From positions 1 to 37,550 of the forward strand of contig NZ_SMKX01000081.1 of NCBI RefSeq assembly GCF_004349055.1: a stretch of 37,550 bases of DNA, written 5' to 3'. The notes below the pieces were generated by a model. The model was not told the DNA's origin and did no database searches. It saw only the letters and a list, made by a program, of their open reading frames with translations. Positions 24,889 through 31,293 of this stretch are shown piece by piece; the stretch's first letter is position 1, and each line of letters begins with the position of its first letter. Both the position numbers and the translations under genes were made by a program. The stretch is from Kribbella antibiotica. Lineage in GTDB: Bacteria; Actinomycetota; Actinomycetes; Propionibacteriales; Kribbellaceae.

Positions 24889-26237
24889 CGACTCGCCTCG
24901 AAGATTCGGCGGCGCAGCTCCGATGATCCGGGGACACCCCGCTTGCTGTACGTGGCCAGCGTTGGACTGATCGAACTGATTGCCTTCCGGACGCGATCAG
25001 AAACAATGTCTTCTGTCAGATCCAACGCTTTCGTCCAAGCCCCAACCGCCTCATCGGCCTTGCCTTGGGCAGCCAAGCTGTCTCCGAGGTCTGCATGGGT
25101 AAGGACATGAACGCGTTTGTACTTCACCGGATCCCACCTGACCAGGGCGTCCCGATGCTGTCGTTCGGTGCCGAGATGATCGCCAAGATCGGTCAGGGCC
25201 CTGGCGGTGTGGCTCGCAACGGTGCCTGCAGCCGGCCCGGCGACTGCGGAGAAGAGCGGCTGTGGCTCGTCCGTTCTCGACAGCGAGTTCTCTGCGAGAA
25301 CAAGCGCTCGTGCGGCCGGAGACCTATCTCGTAGGAACGAGTAGGCCCGGGCCTGGGTGATGTAGAGGAGCGCCTGCGTCTGGCCGTCGACATGCCCGAG
25401 GCTGCGTCGAAGCGCGTTGTCGATCAAATCGGCGCAGTGTTGCGGCTGTTTGAGACTGAGAGCTTGGTGAGCCAGGGCGCGCATCATCCACGCGGCATGT
25501 CCGTGCGGATCGGCTTCGCAGGCGAGCTGATAGCCCGCCAGGTAGTACCTCTGCGCGGCCCCTTCGTGTCCGAGATCATGATGTTTCCAGCCCGCCAGGT
25601 AGGCGAGTTCAGCCACTGCTCCGAATGCTCGGCGGCGAAGTCTGTCAGAGCGGAACCGTGCGCGGAGCATCGGCGCTGCAGAATCGGCGAGATACGCCGC
25701 GACTGTCGTGAGGCCGTGGCCACCTCCGAGGATCTCGTCGGCAGCGCTGAAGGTAGCGGTGATGCTGCGCACCACCTCGATCTCCGCTTCACCGACTACT
25801 CCAAGGGTGCTGCGTGCCCGCAGTATTCGGCCAACCTTGTCGTGGTCATAGTCGAGGGGAACTGCGACGTTGGCGACGGTAAATACCGCGGCCGCCAGCA
25901 GTTGGCGCCGTTCGAGATCTACGCGCCCCAGTTTGGTTGCCGCCAAGACCGGGTCGGCGTTGGCGGACTCGATAGGTTCTTTCTGTTCAAGGCCTAGGTC
26001 CGACGTAGTCACGACACGATCTACACGTCGTGAGATCGCCTCGGCGAGGTACTGCCCTGTGCGCCCCGATGGGAGTGCTCCGTCTACCCAGTGAGCGACG
26101 GCGGACTTGTTGGTGCGCAGTATCTCGCCGTTCTCGGCTGCTACGCGCCGCACCGCGCGCGCGGCCGCCTCGTAGGTCAAGCCGGACGAGCGAATCGCCT
26201 CGCGGAGTCGAACGTTGGGCTCTCTGGGTCCTGCCAT
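24885..26237 (-). CDS. XRE-like helix-turn-helix regulator with TPR-like C-terminal region
   Basis: A 450-residue protein with an N-terminal helix-turn-helix (about residues 8-75; LREAIRSSGLTYEAAARAVR, NKSAVAHWVDGALPSGRTG) and a long helical region resembling tetratricopeptide repeats (VAELAYLAGWKHHDLGHEGA, TQARAYSFLRDRSPAAR, LGDSLAAQGKADEAVGAW). Such actinobacterial regulators often sense a small ligand through the helical domain. AAGGAGGG four bases upstream fixes the ATG at 26237. It is divergent from the 42-residue peptide gene across a 170-bp AT-rich gap, which makes it the best candidate regulator of that cassette. Codon choice is less GC-biased than in the glucan genes, hinting at transfer. 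Confidence 0.85.
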   Translation of the reverse strand: MAGPREPNVRLREAIRSSGLTYEAAARAVRRVAAENGEILRTNKSAVAHWVDGALPSGRTGQYLAEAISRRVDRVVTTSDLGLEQKEPIESANADPVLAATKLGRVDLERRQLLAAAVFTVANVAVPLDYDHDKVGRILRARSTLGVVGEAEIEVVRSITATFSAADEILGGGHGLTTVAAYLADSAAPMLRARFRSDRLRRRAFGAVAELAYLAGWKHHDLGHEGAAQRYYLAGYQLACEADPHGHAAWMMRALAHQALSLKQPQHCADLIDNALRRSLGHVDGQTQALLYITQARAYSFLRDRSPAARALVLAENSLSRTDEPQPLFSAVAGPAAGTVASHTARALTDLGDHLGTERQHRDALVRWDPVKYKRVHVLTHADLGDSLAAQGKADEAVGAWTKALDLTEDIVSDRVRKAISSISPTLATYSKRGVPGSSELRRRIFEASR

Positions 26238-26305
26238 CAGCCCTCCTTAAACCGCGTATACCACTCTCCGTGCACATAAGGATACCAATCGTCACAGTGG
26301 CGTGC

Positions 26306-26385
26306 TTGAATCAATGCAAGCGACATTCAATTCAAATAGTCCGGACGAATGAAATGCCGTGATCCGATTTTGAATCCCATTGAAT
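26306..26385. promoter_or_regulatory. Cluster of five TTGAAT/ATTCAA boxes in AT-rich leader
   Basis: TTGAAT occurs at 26306, 26370 and 26380 and its reverse complement ATTCAA at 26325 and 26330, all within 80 bp between the divergent regulator and peptide genes. The surrounding sequence is strikingly AT-rich for this genome. These are candidate operators, and some may double as -35 elements for the peptide transcript. The XRE-like protein encoded next door is the obvious candidate ligand. Confidence 0.5.
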
Positions 26386-26407
26386 TGGGTTGCTCAAGGA
26401 GGAAATC

Positions 26408-26536
26408 ATGCCGGTTGCGCTTGAAGATCTTTTTGCCGACGAGGCAGTTCTTGGTACGCCGTCGCTCGCCGATGAGTACGGCCGCAAGGCGCCAGGTGAG
26501 TACGACGCGAACGGCGATCACTGCACGCGGATCTAA
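26408..26536 (+). CDS. Candidate RiPP precursor peptide (42 residues)
   Basis: A 42-codon ORF with AAGGAGG (26396-26402) five bases before its ATG. The N-terminal half is acidic and leader-like (MPVALEDLFADEAVLGTPS); the C-terminal part runs from a Gly at residue 25 to the end GDHCTRI, with a single Lys27, Glu31, Asp33, Asp37 and Cys39. If cleaved before Gly25, the core would be 18 residues with acidic residues at positions 7 and 9, as in lasso peptides. However, the Thr usual at position -2 of lasso leaders is Glu here. No database family was recognised. The call rests on size, ribosome site and the enzymes downstream. Confidence 0.65.
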   Translation: MPVALEDLFADEAVLGTPSLADEYGRKAPGEYDANGDHCTRI

Positions 26537-26555
26537 CGGCGGCGCAGGGGTCCCA

Positions 26556-26592
26556 GGTGGCTGCGCCCGTCTGGCGGGCGGGCGCAGCCACC
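26556..26592 (+). terminator. Attenuator-like hairpin between peptide gene and cyclase-like gene
   Basis: GGTGGCTGCGCCCG (26556-26569) pairs perfectly with CGGGCGCAGCCACC (26579-26592) around a 9-base loop. It begins 20 bp after the peptide stop and ends 31 bp before the cyclase-like ATG. No T run follows. Such a stem would favour a short abundant peptide transcript and lower read-through into the enzyme genes, as in many RiPP operons. Confidence 0.75.
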
Positions 26593-26623
26593 GCAGGTCG
26601 TCAAGGTTGCTGGAGGGCGCGGA

Positions 26624-28132
26624 ATGCTCACGCTGGAAATTGATTTGTGCCAACTCGGTGCCAGTTGGCGATGCGAGCAGCAAGAACTGCGTGGAGCGGC
26701 TGGATATCTGTCCCCGCTGAATCATCCAATGACACGGACGCGGATGAATGTCGATCACGGTGTCTGGCGCATCGAGATTACCGAGAGGTGCGCCGGAACT
26801 GACTCGTTGCTCGTCGAAGGAGACGTCGCAGGGATCCGGTTCACGGCGGGGACAGGAGGCGTGTGCCCGCTCTATCTGATTGTTGACGGGTCAGTACTGC
26901 GGGGGTCCTGGAATCCCGCAGACCTGCTGTCCTGGGTGTCGCCCACTCGGTTGGTCGACGCTGCCGTGACGCGGCTGTTGACGAGGCGGCAGCGATACTC
27001 CGCAAACACGATGTTCGACGGTCTCTGCAAGGTCACCGAGCGTGCGACGGTGACCGCTGACCTCAACGGCTTGGCGGTGGCCTATCCCGAGCCGGCGGAA
27101 CACGTGATTCAGGCGCGCGAACTTCGGGTCGGCGCTGAGCCCGTATCGGTGTTCGGCCGGCTGCTCGCGCAGCGTGTATCTCCGCTCGCCGCAGCTGAGG
27201 AACTTGAGTTGGCCGTGGAGATTTCGGGGGGCCTCGACTCAGCCACGGTGGCAACCTCGATGACTCGTGTTGGTGGACTCGTCGGCCTGAGATCGGCGGG
27301 TCTCCAGGTCGACGGGGGCATCGGCGAGGATCAAGGTGCGCGCCGAGCGGCGATCGCACGCCGGCTGGGCCTGCGCGACCTCGAGGTCAGTGCATCCGCC
27401 TACCTGCCGTTCGCGGCCGGCGGCCCGAGATCTGTCGAGAACCCTCACTACGCCGACGGCGATGTGTATGCGGAGGCGTTCGACCAGCTGCGTCTACGAC
27501 TGCATGACGGTGGTGCTCAGGTGGTTGTCACGGGGTTCGGCGGGGACGAACTGATGGCATTGCGTGGATCCGAACGTGGCAGCGGCGTCGCACCACTGCC
27601 GCCGGATTTGCCGAGCTGGCTTGGGGAACGTGCTCTCGATGCAATGCCCGATTTGGATGCGAATATTGCTCCGGTCTCGCCTGTGCCGGTGTCAGCCCTG
27701 ATGGTCTTCGCTGCTCGCAATCCGGCTTACATCCGGTACGGGCTGTGGCCGGTGGCGCCGCTGGCCGACTCTGGACTACTGCGCCTGTGTGAATCGTTGC
27801 CGGTTGCCTGGCGACGGGATAAGGCGCTCTTTCGCTGCTACCTGGGACGGGCCGGGTTCGACCAGCGGGTCACGCACCCAGATACGGTCGAGTCGTTCCA
27901 GTTCGTCATGGAACGTGCGATGCGTCGGACTGGGAGACTGATGATCGAGCAGATGCTGGATGATTCGATCCTGGTCGACGGCGGTTACGTCGACCGCAGA
28001 CCACTGGAACTTCTCCGCGACAAACTGATCCGCGATCGTGCGATACCACGGTTGCTGTACGACACTCTCGCGGTCGAACGGTCGCTGCAAAGTGTGCGGC
28101 ACGCTCAACAAAGGAACGGGATGACTCGATGA
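26624..28132 (+). CDS. Asparagine-synthetase-like / lasso-cyclase-like ATP-dependent amide ligase
   Basis: A 502-residue protein. The ATP-pyrophosphatase signature EISGGLDSATVA is at about 199-210 and the conserved TGFGGDELM at 303-311; the C-terminal segment WRRDKALFRCYLGRAGF and the acidic PDTVESFQF also fit the AsnB family. The N-terminal ~160 residues occupy the place of the glutaminase domain but there is no Cys at position 2, so ammonia release from glutamine is not expected. This is the state of lasso-peptide cyclases and beta-lactam synthetases, which adenylate a carboxylate and close an amide. GGAGG seven bases upstream supports the ATG. The adjacent 42-residue peptide is the likely substrate (inference). 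Confidence 0.82.
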   Translation: MLTLEIDLCQLGASWRCEQQELRGAAGYLSPLNHPMTRTRMNVDHGVWRIEITERCAGTDSLLVEGDVAGIRFTAGTGGVCPLYLIVDGSVLRGSWNPADLLSWVSPTRLVDAAVTRLLTRRQRYSANTMFDGLCKVTERATVTADLNGLAVAYPEPAEHVIQARELRVGAEPVSVFGRLLAQRVSPLAAAEELELAVEISGGLDSATVATSMTRVGGLVGLRSAGLQVDGGIGEDQGARRAAIARRLGLRDLEVSASAYLPFAAGGPRSVENPHYADGDVYAEAFDQLRLRLHDGGAQVVVTGFGGDELMALRGSERGSGVAPLPPDLPSWLGERALDAMPDLDANIAPVSPVPVSALMVFAARNPAYIRYGLWPVAPLADSGLLRLCESLPVAWRRDKALFRCYLGRAGFDQRVTHPDTVESFQFVMERAMRRTGRLMIEQMLDDSILVDGGYVDRRPLELLRDKLIRDRAIPRLLYDTLAVERSLQSVRHAQQRNGMTR

Positions 28133-28833
28133 GCCTGGCAGGGCGGCTGGCGAGGTCGAATCTGATGTATCGGCGGCCCGACATCTACGACCATTTCGCC
28201 GACGGCGATGACGGTCTGGCGGCTCTGGTTCGTCAGGTGGTCACTGACAAGCCTGTCGGATCGGTGCTTGATCTAGGCTGCGGGACTGGGCGGCACCTTG
28301 CCGCGGTCCGCCAGGCCTTCGGATGTGCGGCGGTCGGCGTCGATGTTCAACCGGGGCTCATCGACTACGGTCAGGCTGCGCATCCCGAGCTGGAACTGCT
28401 GGTTGGCGACATCAGGTCTATTCGTCTCGACCAGCAGTTCGACGTTGTTCTATGCCTGGGGAACTCGTTGTCTTATCAGCTGACCGATGCTGATACTCGG
28501 GCCGCGGCGGAGACCTTTGGAGCGCATACCAGGCCGGGCGGTCATGTTCTGGTGGGCACGATGCTGAAGCCGCCGCTGGGTGGCGGCCGCTCGGCGTTGG
28601 ACGACGAGTTCGTGGCTGCGGAGGTCGAGAGTCAGTCGTCCTGGGACGCCGACACCCGGGTCGTCACGACGAGGCGGATCTGGCGGCATCGGGATGGTCG
28701 GGTTGATGAGGACGTGATGCGGCGCCGCGTTACTCCGCTCGACGAACTGACTGGGCTTCTTGGCGAGGCTGGGTTCACCGACGTCGCTCTGGCCGGCCGG
28801 GACGAGGGCTTTGTCGTCGCACGAAAGGTATGA
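28129..28833 (+). CDS. Class I SAM-dependent methyltransferase
   Basis: A 234-residue Rossmann-fold methyltransferase. Motif I is VLDLGCGTGRH (46-56), followed by the acidic VGVDVQPG, VGDIRSIRLDQQFDVVLCLG and the post-motif HTRPGGHVLVGTM. The fold does not show the sequence of protein-isoaspartate methyltransferases. Its ATG overlaps the stop of the cyclase-like gene (ATGA), so it is co-translated and probably acts on the same product, for example by O- or N-methylation of the peptide; the position is unknown. A metabolite-directed role cannot be excluded. Confidence 0.88.
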   Translation: MSLAGRLARSNLMYRRPDIYDHFADGDDGLAALVRQVVTDKPVGSVLDLGCGTGRHLAAVRQAFGCAAVGVDVQPGLIDYGQAAHPELELLVGDIRSIRLDQQFDVVLCLGNSLSYQLTDADTRAAAETFGAHTRPGGHVLVGTMLKPPLGGGRSALDDEFVAAEVESQSSWDADTRVVTTRRIWRHRDGRVDEDVMRRRVTPLDELTGLLGEAGFTDVALAGRDEGFVVARKV

Positions 28834-28874
28834 CGCTCAAGCGTGCGTCCGGCCCACCGCGATCCACCTAGCCA

Positions 28875-28958
28875 GGCAGCCCGTTGACGCTCCGAAGAGA
28901 CGCTGACCCGGGCTGCCGGACGCGAGCGGTAGCTCGCGGGTCCCGGCGGTAGCCGGGA
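28875..28958. repeat. Hairpin group between methyltransferase and glgE
   Basis: GGCAGCCCG (28875-28883) pairs with CGGGCTGCC (28909-28917). Two tandem stems follow, CGCGAGC-GGTA-GCTCGCG (28921-28938) and TCCCGGC-GGTA-GCCGGGA (28941-28958), with the same GGTA loop. They lie between convergent genes and could terminate transcription from both sides, or be a small repeated element. The rest of the 208-bp gap to 29042 is G-rich and holds no supported ORF. Confidence 0.55.
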
Positions 28959-29041
28959 AGGGATGGACCGCGCTGAGCGGGGGGTGGGCGGGGTGCGGCG
29001 CGTAGCTCGGCGACGTAGGAGTCGAGCGTTGCGCCGCGGGG

Positions 29042-31030
29042 TCAGGCTTGGCCTCGGCGGACGGCGAGGATGTGGCAGGGCTCGCCGTTCGGGTCGAGCT
29101 TGACGTAGTTCTGCTGGCCCCAGCGCCAGGTGGCGCCGGTGATTTCGTCGTACACGGTGAAGGTGTCTTCGGGGCGCATGCCCAGAGCTGCCATGTCGAG
29201 GTGGACGACCGTCTCGCGGACTGCGTGCGGGTCGGTGTTGACGACGACGATGATCGTGTCGCTGTGGCCGTCGGGGGCGGTGGTGCGCTTGGAGAAGCAC
29301 ATGATCGCTTCGTCGTCGGTCGTGTGCAGCGACAGGTTGCGCAGTTGCTGCAGGGCCGGGTGACGGCGGCGAACCGTGTTCAGCAAGGTGATGTACGGCG
29401 CCAGTGTCCGGCCCTCGGCGTCGGCGGCGGCCCAGTCGCGGGGGCGGAACTGGAACTTCTCGGTGTCGAGGTATTCCTCCGAGCCCGGGCGCAGGGCGAC
29501 GTGCTCGAACAACTCGAAGCCGGCGTAGATACCCCACGACGGTGACGACGTGGCGGCGATCGCGGCGCGGATCTTGAAGGCGCCAGGGCCGCCGTACTGG
29601 AGGTAGGCGGTGAGGATGTCCGGGGTGTTGACGAAGAAGTTCGGCCGCAGGAAGTGGCCGGTCTCCTGGGTCAGCTCCTGCAGGTACTCCTCGAGCTCGG
29701 CCTTCTCGTTGCGCCAGTTGAAGTAGGTGTAGGACTGGTGGAACCCGACCTTCGCCAGCTCCTGCATCATCGGCCGCCGGGTGAACGCCTCGGACAGGAA
29801 GACGACGTCCGGGTCGGTCTTGCGGATCTCGCCGAGCAGGTACTCCCAGAAGTTGACCGGCTTGGTGTGCGGGTTGTCGACCCGGAACACCGTGACACCC
29901 TTGTCGATCCACAGCTTCACGATCCGCAGCACCTCGGCGTAGATGCCTTCGGGATCGTTGTCGAAGTTGATCGGGTAGATGTCCTGGTACTTCTTCGGCG
30001 GGTTCTCGGCGTACGCGATCGAGCCGTCGGCGCGGACCGAGAACCACTTCGGGTGCTCCTTGACCCACGGGTGGTCCGGCGAGGCCTGCAGGGCCAGGTC
30101 GATCGCGACCTCGAGACCGACCTCACGGGCGCGGCCGACGAAGTACGCGAAGTCCTCGAAGGTGCCGAGCTCGGGGTGGATGGCGTCGTGGCCGCCCTCC
30201 TCGGAACCGATCGCCCACGGCGACCCCGGGTCGCCTTCCTTCGGATCGAGCGTGTTGTTCGGGCCCTTGCGGTACGCCTTGCCGATCGGGTGGATCGGCG
30301 GCACGTAAAGGATGTCGAAGCCCATCTTCGCGACGGCCTCGAGCCGCTCGGCGGCAGTCCGGAAGGTCCCGGACTTCCACTCGCCGGCGGCTTCGTCGTA
30401 CACGGCGCCTTCGGAGCGCGGGAAGAATTCGTACCAGCTGCCGTAGAGCGCACGCTCGCGGTCGACCCACACCGGGTAGGTCTCCGACGAGGTGATCAGC
30501 TCCCGCACCGGGTAACGCCCGAGCGCGGCGCGCACCTGCGGCGAGATGCCCGCGGCGAGCCGTGCCTCCGGCGGGAGTGCGCTGTTTGACAACGCCTGCG
30601 CGGCATCGCCCAGCGTCGCCCGGTCAGCCCGTACGGCGGGAGGTACGCCGGCGGCCGCGCGGTCGAAGAAGGCCGCGCCTTCGGCGAACATCAGCTCGAC
30701 GTCGAGGCCGGCCGGGATCTTGATCTCGGCGTTGTGCCGCCAGGTGCCGTACGGGTCGCTCCAGCCCTCGACCGCGAACGTCCACGCGCCCTGCTCCTGC
30801 AAGGTGACGTCGACACTCCAGCGGTCGGTGCCGTTGGCACCGGGGGCCATCAGCATCCGTCTGGTCTGTCCCGTCGGCGACGTCAGCACGACGTTCGCGT
30901 TCACCGCGTCGTGGCCTTCGCGGAACACAGTGGCCGCGATGGTGAACGTCTCGCCGACCGCGGACTTGGCCGGATACGCGCCGGCGTCGACGGTCGGGGT
31001 GACGTCGGTGATCGGGATGCGCCCAGTCAT
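29042..31030 (-). CDS. glgE: Alpha-1,4-glucan:maltose-1-phosphate maltosyltransferase GlgE
   Basis: A 662-residue GH13_3 enzyme that extends alpha-1,4-glucans with maltosyl units from maltose-1-phosphate. It has the GlgE N-terminal domain, the segment YVPPIHPIGKAYRKGPNNTL, nucleophile Asp385 in VFRVDNPHTKPVNFWEYL, acid Glu414 in VFLSEAFTRRPMM, and YFNWRNEKAELEEYL, all diagnostic. Length matches characterised GlgE proteins. It lies on the minus strand like treS-mak-glgB but 14 kb away, and is divergent from glgP. The ATG lacks a good Shine-Dalgarno. Confidence 0.97.
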   Translation of the reverse strand: MTGRIPITDVTPTVDAGAYPAKSAVGETFTIAATVFREGHDAVNANVVLTSPTGQTRRMLMAPGANGTDRWSVDVTLQEQGAWTFAVEGWSDPYGTWRHNAEIKIPAGLDVELMFAEGAAFFDRAAAGVPPAVRADRATLGDAAQALSNSALPPEARLAAGISPQVRAALGRYPVRELITSSETYPVWVDRERALYGSWYEFFPRSEGAVYDEAAGEWKSGTFRTAAERLEAVAKMGFDILYVPPIHPIGKAYRKGPNNTLDPKEGDPGSPWAIGSEEGGHDAIHPELGTFEDFAYFVGRAREVGLEVAIDLALQASPDHPWVKEHPKWFSVRADGSIAYAENPPKKYQDIYPINFDNDPEGIYAEVLRIVKLWIDKGVTVFRVDNPHTKPVNFWEYLLGEIRKTDPDVVFLSEAFTRRPMMQELAKVGFHQSYTYFNWRNEKAELEEYLQELTQETGHFLRPNFFVNTPDILTAYLQYGGPGAFKIRAAIAATSSPSWGIYAGFELFEHVALRPGSEEYLDTEKFQFRPRDWAAADAEGRTLAPYITLLNTVRRRHPALQQLRNLSLHTTDDEAIMCFSKRTTAPDGHSDTIIVVVNTDPHAVRETVVHLDMAALGMRPEDTFTVYDEITGATWRWGQQNYVKLDPNGEPCHILAVRRGQA

Positions 31031-31293
31031 GGGGTAAAAGAACCTACGCTTTCCGTGTTCAGCGGTGCGGCGGGTGGGGAAGAGTGTGTGGTTGCGTAAC
31101 TACAACCCTGACGTTATCGGTTCCCAGCGTCCACGCCTTGCAAGCAACGGTCACGGTTCGGTCCACTGTTTGGAATGTGAACACTCGGTCACCGGACAGT
31201 CAAAGCCTTGGGGCTCTGCAAAGTCTTGCTCGCGTTGCAAAAAAGATGCACGCCGAGGGTGTTTAGAACGCAGATCGCCGGTACGGTGTCCCG
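31031..31293. promoter_or_regulatory. Divergent glgE/glgP promoter region
   Basis: A 263-bp gap of lower GC content. It contains a pseudo-palindrome GTTGCGTAACTACAAC (31091-31106), a perfect CTTGCAAG (31137-31144) and further related hexamers CTTGCT (31225) and TTGCAA (31235). TTGCAA-type sites resemble LacI-family maltose-regulator sites of actinobacteria, but the match is loose. No ORF is supported. Confidence 0.4.

Noticed and set aside
26408..28833. A canonical lasso peptide cluster
   Set aside because: The cyclase-like enzyme fits, but no RRE (B1), transglutaminase-like leader peptidase (B2) or ABC exporter gene is present, and the leader lacks the Thr at -2.
15057..29041. A mobile element or integrated island with defined ends
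   Set aside because: No integrase, transposase, tRNA gene or flanking direct repeats were found; insertion is only suggested by gene order.
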